Part shown: positions 15,850 to 23,939 of the stretch, piece after piece
Layout of the letters: every line of letters begins with the position of its first letter
Position numbering within the stretch: position 1 is the first letter of the stretch
Origin: Sulfurimonas sp.
GTDB lineage: Bacteria > Campylobacterota > Campylobacteria > Campylobacterales > Sulfurimonadaceae
Assembly (NCBI GenBank): GCA_027056465.1
Contig: JALUKS010000033.1
Location: 1 to 39,954 of the forward strand
Reading direction: 5' to 3'
DNA: 39,954 nt
Program-made: the position numbers and the translations under genes
Notes under the pieces: model-generated
What the model saw: only the letters and a program-made list of their open reading frames with translations
What the model was told of the DNA's origin: nothing
Databases searched by the model: none

Positions 15850-16494
15850 CTAAACCTTGAAAGTCTCTTTTGTTTTACAGTACTGCGTTAAAAAACACTC
15901 ATCACATGTAGGATTTTTCGCCTTACATATATAGCGACCAAAAAGAACCATCCCTTGATGGAGGGCATGAAGATTGTTTTTAAACTTTTTGACCAGTGTT
16001 GCTTCTGTTGCGATAGCTGTTTTATCATCACTGAGACCTAAACGGTGTGCTACACGAAAAACATGAGTATCTACAGCCATAAGGTTTGCTCCAGTATACT
16101 CTATCATCACAACATTAGCTGTTTTTTGTCCTACACCAGCAAGTGTTTGGAGCTCTTTTACATCAAGAGGAATTTCACCCTCATAAAATTCTTCTACTCT
16201 TTGTGCCATTGCAATAATATTTTTTGCTTTGTTGTTAAAAAATGAGCAAGAATTTATAAAAGATTTTACATCATCAAGATCAGCATTTGCTAACTCTTTT
16301 GTACTTGGGTACTTCGCAAAGAGGGGAGGTGTTAAGATATTTACACGCTTATCTGTACACTGTGCAGAAAGAGCAACGGCAATGACTAGTTCGTAAGCAT
16401 TACTATATGTAAGCTCAGTAACTGCTTCATCGTAGTGTTCTATGAAAAGTTCGTGTATCGCAGCAATTTCTTTTTTAGTGGCTTTTTTTATCAT
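15850..16494 (-). CDS. nth: Endonuclease III
   Basis: A 214-residue DNA glycosylase/AP lyase that removes oxidised pyrimidines in base excision repair. The helix-hairpin-helix LAGVGQKTANVV carries the catalytic lysine (GQK), the aspartate lies in MAVDTHVFRVAHRLGL, and the 4Fe-4S loop is C-x6-C-x2-C-x5-C in CKAKNPTCDECFLTQYC. The length matches E. coli Nth (211). The ATG has no clear ribosome site. The gene is divergent from the hybrid kinase and ends 10 bases before the small lipoprotein gene, with which it may be co-transcribed. Confidence 0.96.
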   Translation of the reverse strand: MIKKATKKEIAAIHELFIEHYDEAVTELTYSNAYELVIAVALSAQCTDKRVNILTPPLFAKYPSTKELANADLDDVKSFINSCSFFNNKAKNIIAMAQRVEEFYEGEIPLDVKELQTLAGVGQKTANVVMIEYTGANLMAVDTHVFRVAHRLGLSDDKTAIATEATLVKKFKNNLHALHQGMVLFGRYICKAKNPTCDECFLTQYCKTKETFKV

Positions 16495-16516
16495 AAAGGT
16501 ATTTTAGCATGCTTTA

Positions 16517-16525
16517 TGATATAAT
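16517..16525 (+). promoter_or_regulatory. Extended -10 for the hybrid kinase gene
   Basis: TGATATAAT is a perfect TGn-TATAAT extended -10 located 29 bases before the start codon. AAAGGA, the ribosome site, lies 7 bases before the ATG. Confidence 0.55.
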
Positions 16526-16553
16526 CAGGTTAATTATTTAAAAAGGATACATT

Positions 16554-18503
16554 ATGGGCTTTTTTTCACTATTTTCTTCTCTGAAAAGAGAGCATACACC
16601 TCAATCTCAAACAATTAATAAAGATATATTAGGACATTTAGATAAAAAGTTTTACACATCTGTAGTTGATAATTCTCGCACTATGATGCTATACTATTTT
16701 CAAGGAGAGGGTTGGGTAGGTGCAAATAAAACTTTTTTCAAGGCTATGGAGTGCGACAGAATCGCTGAGTTCCAAGATAAATATGATAGCATAAGAGATA
16801 TGTTTGTGAGTGAAAGTGAAGAGATATTTACAGAATCTGACAAGTCATGGTTGGATTATATTAAAAAGTACCATAAAAATGGTTATGCTCTTACATTGAG
16901 AAATACGAAAAATGAAACACTTAATATAAAAGCTTATTGCCATACCTTTGTTGAGTATAAAAACTTTTATGTTTTAGAATTAGAAGATATAACGGCTCTC
17001 TATAAGTCGGAGTTACAGACTCAAGAAGTAGAGCAATTAAAAACAAAATTTTTAGCAAATATTGGGCATGAATTTCGTACACCTATGAATGGTATACTTG
17101 GATTTGTAGAACTTATAGCACAGACAAACCTTGACAAACGCCAGCAAGAGTATCTCCACATGATTCACCACTCTTCTCGTAATCTTATGACAAATATAGA
17201 AACACTTCTTGATCTTTCACAGCTTCAAGGTGGTAGGCTAGAGTTAGAAAACAGAGAATTTAATCTTCTTCCTCAGATGGAACATCTTGCTGCAAATTTT
17301 TCTGTTTTAGGAAGAGAGAGCGGGATTAAAGTCTTGACTTTTATAGATCCAAAAATCCCAAAAACCATCTCAAGTGATGCAAAAAAAATCAAGCAAATTA
17401 TGTTTTCACTTGTTCAAAATGCGATTAAATTTACAGCTCGTGGTGGGAAAGTTATTATTGAAGTAAAACTCCTTAAGCGTTTCCAAAATGGTGACTGCAG
17501 CATAGGTTTTGGAGTTCGTGATAATGGTCAAGGAATTTCAGCAGAACAGATAGCACACATAAGTGAACCATTTACTTCAGGTAATCAAGCTGATGAGAGA
17601 TTAGGGGTAGGGCTTACTCTCTCAAATGGTCTAGTAAATCTTCTTGGGGCTAAACTTAAAATCCAGTCTAAAGAAGAGACAGGTACTTATGTAAACTTTG
17701 TTTTAAATCTAAAAGCAGGTCTAGAGCAAAACTATAAAATGGTACCAAAGAAAAAGGTAAAAGTACTTCTTCTTGACAAAGCAAAGATGGAAGAAGCAAA
17801 TTTTTTGTGTATTTATCTCCGTGCTTTTGCAATTGATGTTATAAAGTCAAATACACTTGATAAACATATCTATGATGGTGTAGACGCTCTGTATGTAGTT
17901 GCTAATCAAGATGACTCTTCATGGATGTTAGAACTTGGTACTTACAACAAAAAAGTGCCTATTATACTACTTTTAGATGAGGATGCTAAACTTCAAACTA
18001 AACTTACACATATTGTAGATGATGTTGTCGCAAAGCCTCTTCTCCCAAGTAATATGGCAGTGCATCTCTCTTCTGTAGATTCTATCTCTATAGCACCTAA
18101 GGTAAGAAGACCTTTAGAGGTAAGAAGTCAGATGAAAGCTCTTGTCGTGGAAGACAATCTTATCAACCAGAGACTCATTCAAATTTTGCTTCAAGGATAT
18201 AAGATAGATGTAGTGACAGCATCAAATGGTTTAGAAGCACTTCGCCAATGCGAACAGCATGAGTTTAACATCATCTTTATGGATATAGATATGCCTGAGA
18301 AAAATGGAATTGATGCAACAAGAGAAATTAAAGAGGGCACAAGTTCCAATAAAACCACACCAGTAGTCGCCTTAACAGCAATGGCAATGGAGGGAGATAG
18401 AGAAATGCTTTTAGCAAAAGGGCTTGATGAATACCTATCAAAACCACTCAGTCGTGATCATCTTGAGCCTATTTTAGATAAATACTTAAAAGTTGTAGCA
18501 TAA
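16554..18503 (+). CDS. Hybrid sensor histidine kinase/response regulator
   Basis: A 649-residue cytoplasmic kinase with no membrane segment. Residues about 30-150 look like a PAS-type sensor (TMMLYYFQGEGWVGANKTFF onward). HisKA has the phosphorylated H172 in NIGHEFRTPMNGILGF, and HATPase_c has the N box LVQNAIKFTARGGKV, G1 RDNGQGIS and G2 LGVGLTLSNGL. Residues about 405-520 look like a receiver that lacks an obvious phosphoacceptor (VKVLLLDKAKMEEANF onward, then VVAKPL), probably a pseudo-receiver. The C-terminal receiver is intact: LVVEDN, D577 in FMDIDMP, and K630 in YLSKP. There is no DNA-binding domain, so it should pass phosphate through a phosphotransfer protein. The signal is unknown. 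Confidence 0.92.
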   Translation: MGFFSLFSSLKREHTPQSQTINKDILGHLDKKFYTSVVDNSRTMMLYYFQGEGWVGANKTFFKAMECDRIAEFQDKYDSIRDMFVSESEEIFTESDKSWLDYIKKYHKNGYALTLRNTKNETLNIKAYCHTFVEYKNFYVLELEDITALYKSELQTQEVEQLKTKFLANIGHEFRTPMNGILGFVELIAQTNLDKRQQEYLHMIHHSSRNLMTNIETLLDLSQLQGGRLELENREFNLLPQMEHLAANFSVLGRESGIKVLTFIDPKIPKTISSDAKKIKQIMFSLVQNAIKFTARGGKVIIEVKLLKRFQNGDCSIGFGVRDNGQGISAEQIAHISEPFTSGNQADERLGVGLTLSNGLVNLLGAKLKIQSKEETGTYVNFVLNLKAGLEQNYKMVPKKKVKVLLLDKAKMEEANFLCIYLRAFAIDVIKSNTLDKHIYDGVDALYVVANQDDSSWMLELGTYNKKVPIILLLDEDAKLQTKLTHIVDDVVAKPLLPSNMAVHLSSVDSISIAPKVRRPLEVRSQMKALVVEDNLINQRLIQILLQGYKIDVVTASNGLEALRQCEQHEFNIIFMDIDMPEKNGIDATREIKEGTSSNKTTPVVALTAMAMEGDREMLLAKGLDEYLSKPLSRDHLEPILDKYLKVVA

Positions 18504-18566
18504 TATTACTCTAATAAAGGGAATGAAGTTAGTAAAATAAGACCTGTTCTGATTTGTCAAACATCT

Positions 18567-18605
18567 AGTGCTTTAGCGTTTAATAAGTATTAGTTTAAAA
18601 GCACT
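18567..18605 (+). promoter_or_regulatory. Leader hairpin 1 upstream of the PEB4-like gene
   Basis: AGTGCTTT (18567-18574) can pair with AAAGCACT (18598-18605), an 8 bp perfect stem with a 23-base loop. It lies 64-98 bases after the kinase gene and just ahead of a second hairpin. It may end kinase transcripts weakly or be part of a structured leader. Confidence 0.4.
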
Positions 18606-18608
18606 AAA

Positions 18609-18636
18609 ATTCCTTAATCAAAAAAAATCAAGGAAT
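18609..18636 (+). promoter_or_regulatory. Leader hairpin 2 that covers the ribosome site
   Basis: ATTCCTT (18609-18615) is a perfect complement of AAGGAAT (18630-18636), which contains the AAGGA ribosome site 8 bases before the ATG at 18643. Loop length is 14 bases, mainly A. When folded, the ribosome site would be paired, so heat- or protein-controlled translation is possible. Confidence 0.5.
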
Positions 18637-18642
18637 CTTTTT

Positions 18643-19473
18643 ATGAAAATAGCAACAAAATTTCTTTCAGCACTTCTTATAGCAGGTGCAGTAGCATCAG
18701 CTCAAACACTTGTAACTGTTAATGGTAAAGCAATCACACAGCAAGATGTAGATTCAGAGTTAATGCAGGCTACTCAAGGTAGATTTAATCAAGTTCCACC
18801 AGAAAAGCAGGCTCAATTCAGACAGCAAGTTCTTAAACAACTCATAGGTAAAGAGATTATCTATGATGATGCGAAAAAGAGTGGTATCTTAAAATCTGCA
18901 GAGTACAAAGAGCAGTTTAAAAATCTTGAACAACGCATGAAAAAAGAGTTAGCAATTCAAGTATGGCAAAAGAGAGTTGTTGATGGTATTAAGATTCCAG
19001 AAAAAACTTTAAAAAAATACTATAATGATAATAAGGGCGAGTTTAATGAAAAAGCATCAGTTCATGCTCGTCATATTTTAGTAAAAACAGAAGCTCAAGC
19101 AAAGGCAATTATTAATGAGCTTAAACCTTTAAGTGGTGAAAAACTTCTAACAAAGTTTGAAGAGTTAGCAAAAACAAAATCTACAGGACCTAGTGGACCA
19201 AAAGGTGGAGATCTTGGTTTTTTTGCAAAGGGACAAATGGTTCCTGCATTTAACGATAAAGTATTTAATATGAAAGTTGGTACTATTACGCTGAAGCCTG
19301 TAAAAACACAGTTTGGTTACCATATAATCTATCTTCAAGAGAAAAAAGCAGCAGCAACAAAAAGTTTTAATGAAGTGAAACCATTTATAGAACAACGCCT
19401 TAAAATGGAAAAATTTAAAGCTGTTATGAAAGAAAAAATGGATGCACTCCAGAAAAAAGCGACAATCAAATAA
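18643..19473 (+). CDS. Periplasmic parvulin-type peptidyl-prolyl isomerase (PEB4/SurA-like)
   Basis: A 276-residue protein with a signal peptide (MKIATKFLSALLIAGAVASA, cleavage probably after AQ or SA). An N-terminal SurA-N-like chaperone region follows (VTVNGKAITQQDVDSELMQA), then a parvulin domain from about 135: VHARHILVKTEAQAKAII, GPSGPKGGDLGFFAKGQMVP and VKTQFGYHIIYLQEK. The C-terminal helix is lysine-rich. It matches the PEB4/CBF2 family of Campylobacterota, which folds outer-membrane proteins in the periplasm. The ATG is preceded by AAGGA within a hairpin. The next gene starts 7 bases later. Confidence 0.93.
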   Translation: MKIATKFLSALLIAGAVASAQTLVTVNGKAITQQDVDSELMQATQGRFNQVPPEKQAQFRQQVLKQLIGKEIIYDDAKKSGILKSAEYKEQFKNLEQRMKKELAIQVWQKRVVDGIKIPEKTLKKYYNDNKGEFNEKASVHARHILVKTEAQAKAIINELKPLSGEKLLTKFEELAKTKSTGPSGPKGGDLGFFAKGQMVPAFNDKVFNMKVGTITLKPVKTQFGYHIIYLQEKKAAATKSFNEVKPFIEQRLKMEKFKAVMKEKMDALQKKATIK

Positions 19474-19480
19474 TATATTC

Positions 19481-20344
19481 ATGAAAAATTCTCCAATCTC
19501 TAAAATAACTTTAGAAGGGCGAGAGTTCCTCATCAAACGCGATGACCTTATAGACCCTTATCTAGCAGGGAACAAATACAGAAAACTTTATACTCTCCTT
19601 AAAACTCCAAAAGAACAACTTACTAAAATAATCTCTTATGGTGGCACTCAATCAAACGCTATGCTTGCTATAGCAGCGATGTGTAAGAAAAAAGAGTGGG
19701 AGTTTCTCTACTACACAAAACCTTTAAGTGGCTTTCTCAAAGAGCAAAAGAGGGGTAACTATGCAGATGCTTTAGTATTAGGGATGCAACATATTGAGAT
19801 AGAAGAGGAACTTTATAGAGAGTCTATTACTCAGCTACGTTTGAACCTTGATGCTACAACAGTTATAATAGATCAAGGTGGTGCAGTTGCTAGTGCAGAG
19901 ATAGGAGTTAATGTTTTAGCTACAGAGATACGAGAACAAAACCCCGATGTAAAAGTTATAGCAACTCCTTCAGGAACAGGTACAACAGCACTTTTTCTAG
20001 CATGTGCTCTTCCTGAGTATAAAGTTTATACTACACCATCAATAGGTGATGTCATGTATCTAAAGGAGCAGATGCAAGCACTTCATGAGATACCATCTAA
20101 CCTTATTATCTTAGAGCCAAAGAGAAAATTTCACTTTGCAAAACCCTACAGAGAATTTTATGAGATATATAAAAAACTTCAAAAAAGTGGTGTAGAGTTT
20201 GATTTGCTCTATGCACCATCACTCTGGATGGCACTGTTGGAGCAGACCAAAGAAAAAATACTTTACATTCATAGTGGAGGAGTGAGTGGAAATGAGAGTA
20301 TGCTTGAGCGATACTCCAAGAAATTTCAAGAGATTAGTCTATAA
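19481..20344 (+). CDS. PLP-dependent ACC deaminase/D-cysteine desulfhydrase family protein
   Basis: A 287-residue enzyme of the tryptophan synthase beta superfamily. The PLP lysine is probably in LAGNKYRKL, and YGGTQSNAMLAIAA resembles the family signature GG(I/V)QSNH with Ala-Met in place of the usual His. ATPSGTGTTALFLA forms the PLP phosphate loop. Members deaminate ACC to 2-oxobutyrate or break down D-cysteine to pyruvate, sulfide and ammonia; which reaction applies cannot be told here. I chose ATG 19481, eight bases after the previous stop; it lacks a clear ribosome site. It overlaps the convergent nitroreductase gene by 11 bases. Confidence 0.82.
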   Translation: MKNSPISKITLEGREFLIKRDDLIDPYLAGNKYRKLYTLLKTPKEQLTKIISYGGTQSNAMLAIAAMCKKKEWEFLYYTKPLSGFLKEQKRGNYADALVLGMQHIEIEEELYRESITQLRLNLDATTVIIDQGGAVASAEIGVNVLATEIREQNPDVKVIATPSGTGTTALFLACALPEYKVYTTPSIGDVMYLKEQMQALHEIPSNLIILEPKRKFHFAKPYREFYEIYKKLQKSGVEFDLLYAPSLWMALLEQTKEKILYIHSGGVSGNESMLERYSKKFQEISL

Positions 20345-21014
20345 AAGTAACAGACTCTTCAAGTTTAACACGGGCTGGTTGGTACTTATTTATCTTTGCA
20401 CTCTCATCTTTATAGCCTAAAACTACACTATATAGAAGTGCCAAGTTATCAGGTATATCAAGAGCTTCTGAGACAACTTTACCAAACTCAGTAGTGCTTC
20501 CTTGTGGACATGAGTCTATGCCAAACTCTTGTGCTGCTAGCATGATGCTCTGCATATAAGCACCACAGTCTATAAGTACACCCTCTGAACCATCAATATT
20601 TGCCTTTGCAGTAAAGACAAATATAACTGTTCTTGCACCAAACCATCTAAAGTTGTCTTTCCACATCTCTATACGAGTCTCATTATCTTTGCGATCAACT
20701 TCCATAAGTTTATAAAGCCCTGCACCAGTAACGATTCGGCGTTTCTTATAAGGATTTGTCCATTTTACAGGGTAGTACTGGATAAATTGATCACTTGTAA
20801 CACCAGCATCCATTTTCTCTATAATAGCATCACCAACTGTTTTAAGTCTCTTAGCATTACTAATGGCATAAGTAACCCACGGCTGCATATTTGCACCACT
20901 TGGAGTCATTCCTGCTGCTATAAGTATCTTCTCTAAAGTCTCTTTAGGAATTTTTTTATCGCTGTATGATCTTATTGAAGAACGATTTTTTAAAGCTTCT
21001 AAAACTGTTGGCAT
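20334..21014 (-). CDS. Nitroreductase family protein
   Basis: A 226-residue FMN-dependent oxidoreductase. MPTVLEALKNRSSIRSYSDK, then PKETLEKILIAAGMTPSGANMQPW form the FMN-binding start of the nitroreductase fold; MLAAQEFGIDSCPQGS and LLYSVVLGY come from the later core. The family reduces nitroaromatics, quinones or flavins using NAD(P)H, and the true substrate is unknown. The ribosome site AAGGA lies about 8 bases upstream. It is divergent from clpB across a 151-base gap and converges on the ACC-deaminase-like gene. Confidence 0.92.
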   Translation of the reverse strand: MPTVLEALKNRSSIRSYSDKKIPKETLEKILIAAGMTPSGANMQPWVTYAISNAKRLKTVGDAIIEKMDAGVTSDQFIQYYPVKWTNPYKKRRIVTGAGLYKLMEVDRKDNETRIEMWKDNFRWFGARTVIFVFTAKANIDGSEGVLIDCGAYMQSIMLAAQEFGIDSCPQGSTTEFGKVVSEALDIPDNLALLYSVVLGYKDESAKINKYQPARVKLEESVTFID

Positions 21015-21095
21015 ATTTATATCCTTAAATGATTGGTGAAATTATACACATAATTTATTAAAATTATGATAAAACATACCATCCAAAGAAGTTGC

Positions 21096-21137
21096 GCTAC
21101 TTGGGTAGCATATTTTAGGGCTTATTTATTATATACT
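21096..21137 (+). promoter_or_regulatory. clpB promoter with a dyad operator shared with dnaK
   Basis: The 14-base dyad GCTACTTGGGTAGC (21096-21109; arms GCTAC and GTAGC) lies exactly 22 bases before TATACT (21132-21137), a good -10 element, with a predicted transcript start near 21144 and ATG at 21166. The dnaK gap holds GCTACTTAGGTGGC with the same 22-base spacing to TATACT. The dyad would sit just upstream of the -35 region, a typical activator or repressor site. It is not CIRCE and not a match to HAIR. Confidence 0.7.
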
Positions 21138-21165
21138 TCCACCATTAAAACGAAAAGGATTTGAG

Positions 21166-23745
21166 ATGAATAACAATATTTTTGAAAAACTAACACATAA
21201 TTTAACTGAAGCTATAGAGAGTTCTATCTCTCTAGCACTACACAATAAAAATCAAGAGGTGCAGAGTGAGCACTTCTTATGGGGAATGCTGGCAAACTCT
21301 GACTCACTTTTAAATCAGATGCTTAGAAAGATGAATGTCGATAAGGTGGCGATGGAGCTTGATGTTAAAAGCTTAGCTGAAAAGTTGCCAAAGTCTTCTT
21401 CTGTGACAAAAGAGTCTATACGACTCTCTAAAAGCTTTGTGGAGTCACTTGAAAGAGGTTCAGGACTCATGGCACAACAGGGTGACTCTTTTCTTGCTGT
21501 AGATACTTATCTGCTTGCAAACCTAAAGAGTGAGCCATACTCTACTATACTCGCAAAATATGTAGATGTTTTAGAGCTTACGAAGAACATAGAGGCTGCT
21601 CGTGGTGGTGCAACTATAGACTCTCAGAGTGCTGATGAGACTTTAGACTCACTCTCTAAGTATGGTATTGATTTAACTGCACAAGCAGCAGAGGGGAAAC
21701 TCTCTCCTGTTATCGGTCGTGATGAAGAGATTACTCGTATGATGCAGATACTCATCCGTAAAACGAAGAATAATCCTATGCTTTTAGGTGAACCAGGGGT
21801 TGGTAAAACGGCTCTTGTTGAGGGATTGGCTCAGAAGATATATGCAGGGGATGTTCCAACATCACTTCAAAACAAGAAGCTCATTGCTCTTGATATGTCA
21901 GCACTTATCGCAGGGGCGAAGTATAGAGGGGAGTTTGAAGATAGACTCAAAGCTGTTATAGATGAGGTGCAAGAGAATGGAAAAATCATCCTCTTTATAG
22001 ATGAAATCCACACTATTGTCGGTGCTGGAGCTAGTGAGGGAAGTATGGATGCAGCAAACATCCTCAAACCTGCTCTTGCTCGTGGAGAGTTACATACCAT
22101 CGGGGCGACTACACTTAAAGAGTATAGAAAGTTCTTTGAAAAAGATACAGCATTGCAGAGACGTTTCTTGCCTATCAACCTTGATGAGCCTACAGTAAAT
22201 CAATCGCTTCAAATTCTTCGTGGGATTAAAGAGCGCTTAGAGACACACCATAATGTTACTATTACAGATAGTGCTTTAGTGGCTGCTGCAAAACTAAGTG
22301 ATAGATATATCGCTGATAGATTTTTACCAGATAAGGCTATAGATCTCATCGATGAGGCGGCAGCAGAACTGAAAATGCAGATAGAGTCAGAGCCTACAGT
22401 GTTAAGCCGTGCCAAACGCCAACTCTCTGAACTTATGGTAGAGAAAGAGGCACTCAAGATGGAGAAAACTCCATCAAATGAGAAGCGTCTTGTTGAGATA
22501 GAAAAAGAGCTTGCAGATGTAGAGGAAGAGGTAAGAAAACTTACTTCTCAGTTTGAGACTGAAAAAGAGGTTTTTGAGAAGATTAGCTCTATTAAAGGGG
22601 AGATAGAGGGTAAACGCCGTGAAGCTGAACTTGCGAAGGCTAGTAGTGACTTTAACAAAGCGGCTGAGATAGAGTATGGGGATATTCCTAAGTTACTTGA
22701 AGAGGAAAAAACTGTCAATGAGAACTGGGATAGACTTCAAGAGCAGGGGACTCTGCTTAAAAATAGTGTAGATGAGGACTCTATAGCTTCTGTAGTATCA
22801 CGCTGGACACATATTCCTGTAAGTAAGATGCTTGAGTCTGAACAGGCTAAAATACTTCATGTAGAAGATGAGCTGAACAAAACTGTTATAGGGCAGGGTA
22901 AGGCTACTCATGCCGTTGCTCGTGCTATCAAACGCAACAAAGCAGGCCTTAGTGATGAGAACTCGCCTATAGGTAGTTTTCTCTTCCTCGGGCCAACAGG
23001 TGTTGGTAAAACGCAGACAGCGAAAACTTTAGCAAACTTTCTTTTTGATAGTGAAGAGGCACTTATAAGAATAGATATGAGTGAGTATATGGAGAAGCAT
23101 GCAGTCTCGCGTTTAGTGGGTGCAGCTCCAGGGTATGTTGGGTATGAAGAGGGTGGTCAGCTTACAGAGGCAGTTCGTCGTAAACCATACTCTGTTATCC
23201 TTTTTGATGAGGTAGAAAAAGCACATCCAGATGTTTTTAATATGCTTCTTCAAGTCCTAGATGATGGGCGTTTAACAGACAACAAAGGGGTGACAGTGGA
23301 CTTTTCTAACACTATCATCATCTTAACTTCAAACATCGCAAGTGATAAGATCATGGCAAATGAGCCAAGCAAAGAGCTTGATGAGATGGTTATGGCAGAG
23401 CTTAAACAGGCATTTAAACCTGAGTTTCTAAATAGACTAGATGATGTAGTTATCTTTAATGCTCTTGGTCAAGAAGAAATAGCAGGTATTGTAGATATTT
23501 TCTTCGGCGATATTGCGAAAAAAGTAAAAGATAGAGATATTACACTTACTCTTAGTCCTGAGGCAAAAGCTTACATCGCAGAGGCTGGATTTGACCCTGT
23601 TTATGGTGCTAGACCTCTTAAACGTGCTTTGTATGAGATAGTTGAGGATAGACTTGCTGACCTTATTTTAGGTGGAAAAGTTGTTGAGGGAAGTAGTGTA
23701 GAGTTTGTGAAAGAGGGTGATGAGATAGAAGTTTTAGTATCTTAA
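21166..23745 (+). CDS. clpB: ATP-dependent disaggregase ClpB
   Basis: An 859-residue Hsp100 chaperone that works with DnaK/DnaJ/GrpE to recover proteins from aggregates. It has the Clp N domain (residues 1-145), nucleotide-binding domain 1 with Walker A GEPGVGKT (208-215) and Walker B ILFIDEIHT, a coiled-coil middle domain (about 405-530, with RAKRQLSELMVEKEALK), and domain 2 with GPTGVGKT (609-616), VILFDEVEKAHPDVF and the closing GARPLKRALY. The length matches E. coli ClpB (857). Ribosome site AAAGGA precedes the ATG by 8 bases. Its promoter shares an operator with dnaK. Confidence 0.98.
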   Translation: MNNNIFEKLTHNLTEAIESSISLALHNKNQEVQSEHFLWGMLANSDSLLNQMLRKMNVDKVAMELDVKSLAEKLPKSSSVTKESIRLSKSFVESLERGSGLMAQQGDSFLAVDTYLLANLKSEPYSTILAKYVDVLELTKNIEAARGGATIDSQSADETLDSLSKYGIDLTAQAAEGKLSPVIGRDEEITRMMQILIRKTKNNPMLLGEPGVGKTALVEGLAQKIYAGDVPTSLQNKKLIALDMSALIAGAKYRGEFEDRLKAVIDEVQENGKIILFIDEIHTIVGAGASEGSMDAANILKPALARGELHTIGATTLKEYRKFFEKDTALQRRFLPINLDEPTVNQSLQILRGIKERLETHHNVTITDSALVAAAKLSDRYIADRFLPDKAIDLIDEAAAELKMQIESEPTVLSRAKRQLSELMVEKEALKMEKTPSNEKRLVEIEKELADVEEEVRKLTSQFETEKEVFEKISSIKGEIEGKRREAELAKASSDFNKAAEIEYGDIPKLLEEEKTVNENWDRLQEQGTLLKNSVDEDSIASVVSRWTHIPVSKMLESEQAKILHVEDELNKTVIGQGKATHAVARAIKRNKAGLSDENSPIGSFLFLGPTGVGKTQTAKTLANFLFDSEEALIRIDMSEYMEKHAVSRLVGAAPGYVGYEEGGQLTEAVRRKPYSVILFDEVEKAHPDVFNMLLQVLDDGRLTDNKGVTVDFSNTIIILTSNIASDKIMANEPSKELDEMVMAELKQAFKPEFLNRLDDVVIFNALGQEEIAGIVDIFFGDIAKKVKDRDITLTLSPEAKAYIAEAGFDPVYGARPLKRALYEIVEDRLADLILGGKVVEGSSVEFVKEGDEIEVLVS

Positions 23746-23766
23746 CCACAGTTTAAGTAATATTTT

Positions 23767-23774
23767 TGTATTAT
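23767..23774 (+). promoter_or_regulatory. Extended -10 for rpmH-rnpA-yidD-yidC
   Basis: TGTATTAT lies 30 bases before the rpmH start in an A/T-rich gap after clpB, followed by TAAGGAT as ribosome site. It is the best promoter-like match in this short gap. Confidence 0.45.
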
Positions 23775-23804
23775 TTCAAACTTAATTTTATATAAGGATA
23801 TGTC

Positions 23805-23939
23805 ATGAAAAGAACATACCAACCCCATTCAACACCGAGAAAAAGAACTCACGGTTTTAGAGCACGTATGGCTACTAAAAATGGTCGTAGAGTATTAAAT
23901 CGTCGTAGAGCTAAAGGTCGTAAGAGATTAACAGTTTAG
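23805..23939 (+). CDS. rpmH: 50S ribosomal protein L34
   Basis: A 44-residue, highly basic protein, MKRTYQPHSTPRKRTHGFRA at the start and RRAKGRKRLTV at the end. It is a complete bL34 of the large ribosomal subunit. AAGGA lies 8 bases before the ATG. The last 13 bases overlap the predicted start of rnpA. rpmH-rnpA-yidD-yidC is the classic bacterial order, and this gene opens the block. Confidence 0.98.
   Translation: MKRTYQPHSTPRKRTHGFRARMATKNGRRVLNRRRAKGRKRLTV

Noticed and set aside
21015..21165. CIRCE element before clpB or dnaK
   Set aside because: Neither gap holds TTAGCACTC-N9-GAGTGCTAA or a near match; the dyad there is different.
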